Source: Anseranas semipalmata (Eukaryota; Chordata; Aves; Anseriformes; Anseranatidae). Taken from it: a stretch of DNA of 64,000 nt. This document shows positions 42,901 through 54,900 of the stretch, piece after piece. How positions within the stretch are numbered: the first letter of the stretch is position 1; every line of letters begins with the position of its first letter. The stretch is taken from contig VXAA01000627.1 of the NCBI GenBank assembly GCA_013399115.1, forward strand, positions 62,001 through 126,000. Direction: 5' to 3'. Position numbers and translations under genes: made by a program. The notes beneath the pieces were generated by a model. It saw only the letters and a list, made by a program, of their open reading frames with translations, was not told the origin of the DNA and made no database searches.

Positions 42901-45900
42901 CCATGATTGTCATTTCTAGGGTAAGGAGTAAAATAATACAATACTCTCAAAGTATCACTTGTTTAAACATACATATATCCATCCAGAAACAGAAATAGTT
43001 TACTTTCTGTCTGTGCAGGGTCACAGCCATAATGATTTTGTTACCGTGCCTTGGGTTCATTAACCAGCCACATAATCCAGAACTGCACTGTGATTTAACA
43101 GGGTGAAAGACAATTCCATTTTAAATTGTTTGGTGATCTTTGGGAATTGCAAAGGGAAAAGAAAATAATTAAATGCTCTTCCCAGTGATACGTGTTCAGT
43201 CAAAATTACAGCAAAAGAAAAAAGGACTTACATGCCATTGATTAGGACCTGGACTGGGCGGTTGTTGACGTGTTTGTCACTTTTGTGTCGATTCTGAAAA
43301 TTCGATCAGCGTGTTAAAAGGCATTTCCAGGAAACCAAGCATACAATAGCTGTAGGCAGTTCATTAACATTTTAGTTTTTCACCCAGCTGTCTGAATGGC
43401 TAAGGCAAATTAGAATCACAACTGAGTAATAGCTGAGCCCATGTCTAGCTAGTAAGATAGACTAGACTGCAAGTAAGATAGACAGACTGCAAAGAGCAAC
43501 ATGTAACACTGGGCTTGCTCTCGGAGGGAAAAAGGAAGGTAGGGCCTTATATGCCACTTAGCACAGTCCTGATTCAATTGACATTGGTCCTGCCCATCAC
43601 AGTTTCTTGAACTAAGCACCCAGAGAAAGCTACCCCTCTGCTCTGGTGTGGGAGGTAGCCAGAGATGTTCTGGTGTGGTCCCCAGATGGGGATGATGGGC
43701 TGCTCAGCAATTAGGAAATTCTGGCTCCTCTATAGATAATGAACTATAGATTTGAGGATCAAATCTCAGACCCCATCTGGGCCAGAGATCTGTTCTCCAA
43801 CTGCCCGCCACTGGCTGTATTTATTTTAAATGGTTTGCTTTATTCATTGTGCTGAAGAATGATGGGCAAACTCCAAAGTACAGGAAAACAATACAGATCT
43901 TACGAAATCATCGATGGCATCCTTGACTCCCGATACAGCCAGTACCAGCACAAGGGGCACTACCGTCGTAAACCAGGCCAGTGAGGAAATCTGAGGAATC
44001 AGCTGTAGGAAGAAGAGATCTGGGTTGAGACAGCATTTTTCCATGCTATCTGAATACAGAATAAAGACAGAAATACAGCTTTGTCCCTTACAAGTGACCA
44101 CACAAATGTGGGAGAGTCAGGGAACCCATGCTTTGCTCATAAACCAAGCTGTAATTTAGGATATAAACGTGGTGCTGTCAGGAAATGCAGTGGGTTGCTC
44201 TTTCTCGTTTGTAACATTAGGATCACAAAGTCCCCAGGGCATTTTTCTGGAAGCACTGACATGGACAAGCCTGGTGTGAGGGACCCAGAGTTATCTGATG
44301 AAGGCTCTGTGCAGCAGAGATGCTTCTGTTTTGTTCGAGTAACTCTTCACATTTTGCTGAAGTAAACTTCGTATCAATAAATAACACACAGCTGTTTGCC
44401 AAGGCTGACCTTTCTCTTCCAAGACCAACAAAGACATTTTTGTTTCTGACATCTTTGCTACTGAGAGGACCCAAGAGTTGAAGGTGACTGCCAGGCCTTC
44501 ACTGTCACAGAGAGATCTTACCGCAGCATAGTTCTTCCTCTAGAAGAACAGCACTAATGATGGAAGCAATGTGATACCAGAATCACTGTGTCCACCAGAG
44601 TGGTTTTGGGCAGCGTTAACTCCATGGGCATGGATAAATTGACATTTATGCCACCAAACCAGCTGCTTATGAGTGGAGAGGTGCCCTTTGGGATTGCTCC
44701 TTCCACTGCACTGTCACAACCCAGATCCTACAGGCACTGCCAAATCCAGCCAGAAGGAATGACGCTCAGAGACAAGCAGAGCCCCATGCAGCTGTGGAGG
44801 CTGCAGAACCACATAACTGCTTCCTTCTCACCTAATGGGGAAGATGCATGTCCTGCTGGGCTGTGCCCATAGCAGGGGGAGGCAGAGCCCCCACAGCCCA
44901 CCCATCACAGCCACTCCTTCCGGTGCTAAAGGGATGGAGTGAGCAGGCAGAAGATGCAAAAATAAATAAATACATAAATAAATAGGGGCATAGGAAAATA
45001 TAAAAGACTAATAGTTGCGCTCTTTAGCCTAATTTGATGAAGGTAGCAGAAAAAGCTCTATGCTTTTATAAACAGTCACTCCTAGGTGGTTCAGTAAAAG
45101 ACACAGCTGAATAATTTAAAGCAAATAGCTTGAAACACTATGAATTTGATAGACAAACAGCTAGAGTGCAGTACAACAACACAGGAACAGTGCTGTCAGC
45201 TTAGCTGAAAAGGCACTTTTACTATAAGCTAGTTTCTTGGAAAAAAATATGTGGGCTGAAATTTCCCAAATTCATTCCCTGTAAATAAGCAAAGAAGATT
45301 ATATATAATTTGGTATGGGCTGAAAAAAATTATGCTTATGCATTCTTGAGCTGAGATTGTAAAAGATCATTTGAAAAAGGTAATTTTGCAAACTTGTGTG
45401 CACTGAAACGATCCAATTTAAAATATAATACCTGACAGAATCAAAATTGTACCAGTTGTTTCTGTATTTTTTTGATAATGTGTATTCCAGTATGACTCAG
45501 CAATGACAGAGTACACAGAATTTATCCATATTCTAGCAAAGTGCAAAGGGGCAGAACTCCTGATACCAATTTCTCTGGCATGTTCAGCTTTCAGATACAG
45601 CAGCAGCGGCTAGGGCAAAGCGCAGCTTGATGCCATTACGAGCCACAGGGTTCAGTGGTGTTGCCACTGTCTGACATGCTCCATATTAGACTCCTTCCTC
45701 ACCCTGCTGAGCAGGGAGCAGCAATATTCAGCTTTATGCAAACGAGCTGCAACCGTCAGCCTTCCTGATGTTAACTCCTTCCTTCCCAGGGAAACAGTAC
45801 CGGTTACAAATGTGTTCTTCTTCATGCAGTTTCCTTTGAGGCAGTCAATGCAGTACAAGAATTTGCCTTTAAACCTTTTATACTACCAAAGGAATAAGCA

Positions 45901-48900
45901 ACGTAAATCCAAGGATAGGCAGGAGAACTCAGATGTAGACACAAAGGAGTAGGAGGACAAGGCATGAAAAATGTACACAATTTGCTGAAAATTGCAATTA
46001 ATTTTTTTCTTCATTAGTTCAAACCCTCATATCCAAAGGTAAAAGAGGAAATTGCTTTTTTCTTCCCTACTTTCTATCTACTTTAAGGTTTTACTAAGAC
46101 AATAATTCATAACAGGGAAATAGCTTGCACTTTATTACAACTATCAACACATAGCTAGGCTTTGATAACAGACAACACAATCTGTTAGAAACAGCACAGT
46201 GAGTTCATACCTGCAAAATCAGCAAGAAAAGAAAGTAAGCATTGGCTATTCGCTGGAACTGTTCAAACAGGTTGAGAGGCAGGAAAGTGAAGAAGTTGTA
46301 TTTCGATGTTTTAATTGAATTGTTCTGTAGGGGAAAAAAAAAGGCAAATAAATAGGATTGGTAAAACAGGAAACAAAATTACAGCACAACCCATTTCAAC
46401 TGTGTTTTTACTTGCTTATATTTAGCAATAGCATTGTTTCCAACAGCAGCTCAAAAAACATTTCCTTTTCCCCATACAGTCATGCCGAGTCTGGATAAAC
46501 AGAGCGAATTCCTCATGGAATTGGCGAAAACATGATGCTCAGTTTATGCCAGTGCAATCGCAGGTGGATGCAGGTACATGTAGTCACTTAGAGACGCATC
46601 GTCCTTTTATTATTCTTCCCACTCACAAGATGCACAAACAGAATTAAAAAACATAACTGGAACACAAGCCAGACATTTTGTTGGTAGATTTTACCAAGCA
46701 GTGTTAGAAAACACATGCTAGGCCACTTATCTGTAACTTGTTCTGAGACTTCAAAGCACCAGTTGCTGGAGCTGTAGGTCTTCCCAGGTGGGGAGCCTGA
46801 CTTTATGATTTTTAGCCGATTCAGCAGCCTCTCACTCAGCAACTTGGAGAGGTGACTAGTTTCTATTCCACAGAGATCATTTGAATGTGGTGTTGTGCAA
46901 ACAGCCACTAATGCAAGAAATCACCATTTCACTAAGCAAGCTGCAGCTTTGTTCCCTGTTTCCAGTTTCCCTTTCTAATTGCAGACAGCCCCTCTAGCCA
47001 CAAGCAATGGCTGGTCCCTCGAGTGTCTTCTTCAAACCAGAGAAAGACCCAAGCTCGATATTACAGCACTGGGTATTTTCTTCCCTGAAGATCAGAGCAC
47101 TCTGGTCTCATTCTTGTCACCATGGTTCAATCCATCATAGTGAGCCCACCAGCTAGGGCTGTCCCAAATTCCTGGAGGTTTTAGCTCAGGTATGCCTGTG
47201 CCTTGCAGTGCTGTTTGGAGCGGCCCAGCATGCCAGCTGCCAAAGTGACATCTCTCCATGCCTCCCAGCAGTATGGTAGCAGCAGTTGCTATTTCCATAA
47301 TTCTATCCTGTGGATGGTACCAAAGATCTCGCTGTGCTCAGAGCTGTGGTAGCAACGTGAGACCCTGGGCTGAGTGTCCAGCATCAACCCAGAGGTTTAC
47401 CATTTTCAATCCTAATGCTCTGATGGAGTATCAACAGGCTAAGGTCTGGAAGGCTGTTCCAAATAGAAGGTCCCGAGGGCACAACAAAGTATGGAGGGAC
47501 ACACTGAGCAAAGACAGAGGCACAGCACGAGCCCAGAGTCTTGACTCCAAGGACAGAAAGAGCTACGCACAGCTGGGCAGGTGAGTGTGACCCACAAGTT
47601 TGTTCCTCGGCTCAAAGAAAATTTTGATACCTATTTTTCCCAGCACTTTAGGAAAATGGCAGACACCTTCCCCCCTTTGGTATTGAGGTCTGCTGAATTT
47701 TCCTTTTATATGAAGATTATTAAGCATTTTCATCCAGGGTTAGTCCTAGAAGCATGTATGCCATCTGTTGCCAGCAGATCTAAAATTTCTCTCTGAGAAG
47801 CTCTCCAGAAAGAAGCCTATTAACCCCCTCCAAGGAAATCATAGAATCATAGAATCACAGAATGGCCTGGGTTGAAAAGGACCTTAAAGATCATCTAGTT
47901 TCAACCCCCCTGCTCTGGGCAGGGTTGCCAACTACTAGAGCAGGCTGCCCAGCGCCACATCCAGCCTGGCCTTGAATGCCTCCAGGGATGGGGCATCCAC
48001 AACCTCTCTGGGCAACCTGTTCCAGTGCCTCACCACCCTCTGAGTGAAAAACTTCCTCCTAATATCCAACGTAAATCTCCCCTGTCTTAGTTTGAAACCA
48101 TTCCCCCTTGTCCTATCACTATCAACATGTGTAAACAGGCGTTCCCCCTCCTGTTTATACGCTCCCAAACAGGGAGCGTAGTGTGTGTGTGCGACTGCAC
48201 ACAAGGAGGCAGATATTGCACAGTGCACTTTCATCCAGTAGTAGATTTGCTGGTTCAATTGAAGAGCAAATGGCAACCATGGTATTGTAATCACCTTTAG
48301 ATATTGCTAAGTTACATTAATACATGCATTAATCCAGGACCTCTACTTCTAAACTGACTCACATCAGCATGTTTCCACCATTAAAACAATTATTTATCAT
48401 CATCACCATAAAGTGTGCAAGGGGGAAACTATTCGATTTTAGGCAGTTACTAGATTTCTGGTTATGTCCAGACACAAAATACAGCAACATTCTTCAGCAC
48501 CGACTTCATGTTTTATCCTTTTGTACAAGCCAATGAACAAGTCTCTAAAAGAGCAGAGATGGAAACGCCCATTGTGGAAGAGCTAGCCAAATCCTCCAGT
48601 TGAAGGCAAGAAGAGATGATTATCAGTGATCATCATATAAAACAATATTGCCTGTCTCCTGGCATCATGTAGCCATTTCTGGGTGTGGTTAACTCTGCCT
48701 GTGATCTAAATACCATGACACATTGTTAAATTTGGTTAATTTCAAAACTCCTCAGCACAGGATATGCACAGCATACAGGCTCTACGGACACTGCTAAAAC
48801 AGAAGCAACGGAATAGCAGCATACTCTGCAAACACAAAATTCAGAGAATTAAATGACTCGCTTGACAAGCCTGTGTCCACCAGACAGTCTGGCAGATTTT

Positions 48901-51900
48901 TTAACAAAATCCGGAGCTAAAGATGTCCAACAAACTGAAGAAAAATATCACTGCCACTTACTTTAAAAAGAGAAGACAGTAGCTACAGGAAAAAGTATGT
49001 ACAGGGGACTTGACCTTCATGCGTCACCAGATTTCAGAGGGTCACATACAACATGGGAAAAACTACTCTGTAAACACTCACATAAAGTTTAAAGGACTTT
49101 GCCTGCAAAAATCTCAGAGGTGGGTAGGAAAAGAATGGGAGTGGTTTATTTCAATTCCTGCCTTCTATTTCTGTCCATTAATTACATCAGGAAAACCACT
49201 GAATGAACCAGAGACATTCATTTTGTTTTTCTATTGCCATTAGGCATGTTGAAACCCCCAAATATAACAGCTTCCATATGCTTAACTGCAAAGATCTGAA
49301 CATCCAGGGTTTTCTCCACAGGAGTTGAAAATAGTGATATTGTTTGTCACATGCTGTTTTGGGGACTTTGGGACACTACAGACCTCAGGATGAGGACAGG
49401 TAATATCACGGGGGGGTTTCTCATTATTCTGAAATCTATAATTAAAACCCAACGTTAGAAGACAAGAATTCCCCATAATCACCATAAAGATTTCTAATTC
49501 AACGATTAACTTGTTTGTGGCCTTCAGGTGCTAAGGGAATATAAACATTAAATGGTAAAAACAAACTAGGGAAAACATCACCCTTTCCAGCTCTGCATTC
49601 CCATTTCAAGGATAGAGCTGAAGCTCTGTGTGAGAGATCATTTGTGTTTTCATGCAATACTCCAGGGTTGTGTGCTTTGACAGCTTGGGTTCTCTGTTGG
49701 CTACAGGGAAACCTCAGCTGGGCTCTGCTCTGGATCTTATCCTATTCTATGATGCCTAACACCACTCACAGCTGTTCCATACCCTGACCCTGGGATGGGA
49801 GCTACAGACACCTGTGGCACCGCAGTGTGTTAAACAGTCCACAGGCAGCCGTCATTTTATGAGCAATGCCTCGAGCACGTCCTCCTCCTTACCTCCCCCA
49901 TGCTCTGCCTTCGGCGAGGGGGACTCCCATGGGGGACAAGTGATGGAGAAGAAAAACCTTTGAAGCAGCAATGAAGTATTAAGAGGCCTTTCAGGAGCTC
50001 CTCATTCTCCTACAGAATTACAAAAACCAGACATCCAAGAAAAGCAGCTCTATGGGCCGAGCACAATGTCCCCAGTTCTGCCCTAGACGTCACGGTTTAC
50101 CCCGGACAGCCCCTCCATGGACCTGTGTCCTGAAGGACCAGGCACAGCCGTGGTTACCCAGCCTCAGGCTCTCCAGATGCAAAGCTTGACACGAGAGCAA
50201 CGTCGCCTGTGGGCGAGGGATTAGTCTCATCTGCTCTTTTCAGGGGCTGCATTCACACCTCCTGGAGGTGTGACTCCACCGAAATGCTGTCCCTAAGAAT
50301 AGCGCTCATAGCTCCACAGTTACACAAGTCCAGATCTGGCGGATGAGCTGTTACTTCGGGGGTGTTTTCAGAAGCCTGCCTCTGACGTCAGGCCGCGGGC
50401 AAACGCTTGGCAGATGGCTCCTACCTTTGTTCGCAGAACAAGCAAGTCATCTCCTCACCGGGAAAGTCACTGGAAATAAGAGACACTGCTGCTTTCATGG
50501 TCATATTACAGCGGCTAAAGAGGGATACCTAGAAAAGGCAGGGTATGGCATGGCATTGCCCATCTGAATTTATACCCCTGGCTCTGTCACATATTAGTTT
50601 CTAGCTGCTGGACAATGTGGCCTGAAGCAAATCTTACAGAAAACCTGGCTGTTCCACGGGGAGGTGTTGTGCCACAACACCTGATAATTCGCTGGCACCT
50701 ATGTAGCACGGGGTACAGACCAGCAAAGCAGCTGAGAAGCAGGAATGGCCTTCCCAGGTGCTCTGATAAAGCCTTGCAAGGAGATGGCAGGATGGCAATT
50801 CAGCAGCATTTTGTTCACCTGCGGTAGCGCAGCTTGGAAGCATGTAGCTGCCATATGCTGAAATGTGACCACAGTACTGTGAATGTGCTCAAGGACATAT
50901 TTAACAAACTCGTGGAACAAGGCACGTGGTGCCACTGAGGCTTTGTTTTCATAGGCAGTACAGGATGGCCAGACGAGATCTGCTTTAAGCCTAGCAAGTT
51001 CGCTGCCTCATTCCCAAAAGTGGGCAGCAGCCCCAGCTCAACATAAGACTGAGAAAGGCCCACTGGAAGCTGATGGGGTTTACCTGGTACCTGTAAAGAT
51101 CTCATCCTGACTCCCAGAAGAAAAAGGTTGGCCTAACACCAGAAATGGAAAGATTCATATCCAACCCACACGCCTCTTTTTTTCTTTTTCTCTTTTTTCT
51201 TTTTCCTTTTTTTTTTTTTCTTTTTTCCTTTTTTCTTTTTAACAGCTTTGGGAATTTCTTACATATGCAACCTCTTGACCCCCTCTGCCTCTTGCAGCTA
51301 ATAATAAATTGAGTTCCAGGATCCAATCACAGATTCAGTATTCCAAGAATATCTCTAGGAAAATGCACTCACTGGGCTCTGTTTCTCTTCCTTCTGCCTG
51401 CAGCCTTCCCATTACAGAGCTGTTAATCAGAGTCGCATCACTGTGGCGAGTGCGCTCATCGTAGTGGTGCAGAGGTACGTATGGAGGCATATGGAGGTGG
51501 CATGGCTTGCCGATGGACTTCAGACATATCGAGCCCTGCCTCCTGGATGGACCTTGGACCCATGGTGTGGTCTTGTTGACAGCCCTGTCTCTGGCCTGTC
51601 TCCCACTGCTCCTGACTGGACTTCCTAAAACGGACCTTGGACCTGGATCATCACCTTACCTTGACTGGGACGGTCAGGATGGACCCCGCCACCAGCAGCC
51701 TGCCCTGTCCCCCTGACCATGTGCTGCAGGACTGTGCCCTGCTCAGGGAGGACATTGCCTGCACTGGGGTCACCCCCAGCTCCCAGCTCGTCCCCTCTCA
51801 TGGGGCTGCTCTGGGACAGTGCTTCAGAGGCTCTTTGGATGGATCCAGCTAGCACGTTCCTAAAAGCAGGAAGAGCAGGGCAGGTCACTGCTGCAGCTAC

Positions 51901-54900
51901 TCCTTCAGGAGCTGCTGAGACTACTTTGCACATGATCAGAAAACACTCCCTTCAGCCTCGGGCATGGCAAACACAGGGAAACATTTGTAGATTTGGGATG
52001 GGACAAGAGGCAGCTTGCTGCCTTCCTGACCACATACTGGCAAGGTCCCTGAGGATAACCCTCCGGGCATCCTTCTCAGACTGAAGCACGCAAGCGCAGG
52101 AGGTGGAGCAGAGTCTGCTGCCCGAGCTCCTTCCTCTCCCAGTAAATTTCAAAGAGATAAGAACCCAGCTGCTGCTCCAGCCCAGGGCAATGTGTATTGG
52201 CCATAGGAAGTTATATACATCCCCCCCCATTTCACTGGATAATTCATTAGGTGACCAGGGAAAACAAAAAGAGCCCAAGCAGCCCCCTCGCTGCTGGCCC
52301 TGCAGAAAGGATGCTGTTTTGACCCTAGATCCTGAACCAAGATGAAATTTGTCATTGACTCATGGGCCCTGCATTTCCTCTCCTATTGTCTGAAAGCCAA
52401 TTTCAAAGTTGTTTTCGCAGCCCTTCATGACGTCCCAGTGCAGCTGTGCTGAATTCCAGTGTGAAAGCGAAGAAATAAAAGGGAATTGGAATCAAAGCAA
52501 ACAATAAAAACCTTCAGAAGAGATTTTCCTCTCCAGAGCGTCCATGGACAGAGAGGTGCAGGGATGGCCCACCAGGGTGGGTCCACATTGATGTGGTCCC
52601 CACTGCAGCAGTGCTGGGGACAGTGCAGCCAGACTGAATCGCCTCAGACAGGAATCATGAGGAAGCCGCTTAAACCTCACTGGAACACATCTGGCACACT
52701 GCTTTTCACTTAATTTCAGTCCCTATACAGGCAAATCTTTTATAGAAGTCAGGAAGGATCTGCCCGTCTGAGGTGTGAATAAATACAGGATTAGGACTTG
52801 ACTTTTCATTTTTACAGACCTATATTGAGTCCATTTCTGTGCTGCACTAAGTGCCTTCGCATGTCACTCGTTCACGCTTTGTTTCTGACTCATTCCTAAC
52901 TAATTTTGTGAACTGGTGGGCAGTACATACCTTCACACTCAGCCCTTCCAGTCAACTGCACAGCACTTTGTGCTAAAGTTTGGTTTATTTTTCTAAGCTG
53001 CTGTGTTCTTGCTGTGCAGGATAAGGCCAAGGATGTCTGGGGCTGCACCAGTCTGAGAGCTCTAGTTTCAGCTTCAGTCTTCACGCTAAGTGCAAATAAA
53101 TCCTGACCTACCCAAGTACTACCAGAGCCATCGCTAGAAGCTGCTGCCCTTAATCATGGCAAAACTCACCAGAAAACACGTAAGAGGCACCATCAGATAG
53201 GAGACACTTCCCCTGCCCCCTCTCAGTCGGCACTGCCTCCATTCACACAGATCAATGAGACCACCCCAATCTTCCATCCCCCTGTAGGACACGCTTCATA
53301 GCACTCTGCCTTCAGCTCTTCCTCTGAAACTGTCCCTCTGCCTCTGTCTTAAGGGGATTTCTACCACGTGTAGCTCCTATCCTCTTCTTTGCCCCGTCAG
53401 TCCAGCTTCCTGCACTGCCCAGCCCTCCTGCTGGCCGGTGCTCAGGTAAAGAGGCTCCGTGGCTGGAGCAATGTCCCAGGGACATGCTGTAGTTTGGGCT
53501 CTTGTGTTGTTTTCTGATGAGCCCTGGCAGTGAATCTGCCCTCTGGATTCTCCTGCAAGCCCGAGTGTGATGGATATGGACGTGCCCTTGCATGAATTGC
53601 CAAGCACCACTTTCCACAGTGCATCACATTCCTGCAAAGCTGGTTTGAGAGTATTCAAGAGCCTTGCTTCACATCAGGAGGGCCAACTTCCAGCAGCTGC
53701 CAGAGCTGATGTCACCCTCCACGCACAGGATATTTTTCATTTTTTTTTCTCCCTATTTCTTCCTTCATAGATATCCTGTAGACTTTGCACCGTGAAGGGA
53801 AGATAACCACAACCGACGTGGGGCCAACACCCCTCATCCAACTGTATGTGCCCACTTCCCTGTTCTCAGCGAGTCCCAGCAAGGACAAAGCAGCTCTGTA
53901 CCTTTGATCCATGCCTACATAAAAGAAACTCTCTTTTTAGTGAAAGGCTCAAACCTGCATGCCAGCTGTGACATACAGCCTGGCTGCAGTAGTACGGCAA
54001 TACACTACTCCTCTGTTTGCATTTCCCTTTCTTCTCATTGACCTTTCTCAGCAGCTGCCTCACCCTGAAGAAACATTTACTGCCTCACCTAGCTTTGTTA
54101 CAAGAACCTGTTCTATAAGTTTTACGGCTTACATGGCCTTAAGTTACCAAGCCAAATAAACCCCATCCCTGTGGCTTTCACTGTCTAACCCACTTTCTAA
54201 GCCTTGATATATTGCTGTATTTCCTTCTAGTTTTTGCCCAATGTCACTTGTATTCAACTGGAATAACTCAGTGCAACCTTCCTTCTGCCTTGAAAGAAAA
54301 GACACCTGGGCACAAGGACAAGGGCTAACGGTCCTCACCATGGGACTGAGAGCTGGAGGGCTGCTGTTCGCCTCCTGGCCCCTCTAATCATCCTGCTGCT
54401 GCCCATGCGTGCAGATTCTCCTGGCTTGAAGAGCAGAGTAACACAATGAAGCAAGGACAGTACAAACGCTTCTGTTGTTCATGTATATGCAGATCAGATT
54501 AAATACATACAAGTGGGAACACATCTCGAGGAGGGAGGACCTCAGCTGTAGGAGACAGAAATTACTCCATCCATAAAATGCCAGCACGCTGAGAGCCAAC
54601 TGAGCCTAACAGCTGCTGGGCTGAGCAGGGCAGGGTCTGGAGTCTGGACCATCTTGGTCCTGCTGGACCACAACCTAGTGCTCAGCAGTGCAACCCCACA
54701 GCGTTCACAGAAATCTGACCATGAGGAAGGGGCCCCGATTTGACCCTACCAGTGGACTATGGCACTGGTAGAGCATCATGCATCTGCCAATGCAAGGGGA
54801 GACTCTCTCCCTTTTTGGCATTTCCAGACGTACCCAGCAATTTACAGCATGGGACCTAAAGTAATTTATGAGCAAGGTTAGTAACTTTCATACACCATGG

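Noticed and set aside
47935..48294. 119-codon minus-strand frame resembling reverse-transcriptase C-terminus
   Set aside because: It is not a host gene. It is the remnant of CR1 ORF2 and is annotated as the LINE.
51102..51326. Lysine/arginine-rich minus-strand frame
   Set aside because: It is a direct product of the T/C-only tract on the plus strand.
51500..51720. Stretch repeating CTGGAC / TGGACCTTGGACC words
   Set aside because: It may be an eroded interspersed repeat, but I could not connect it to a family or define its ends.
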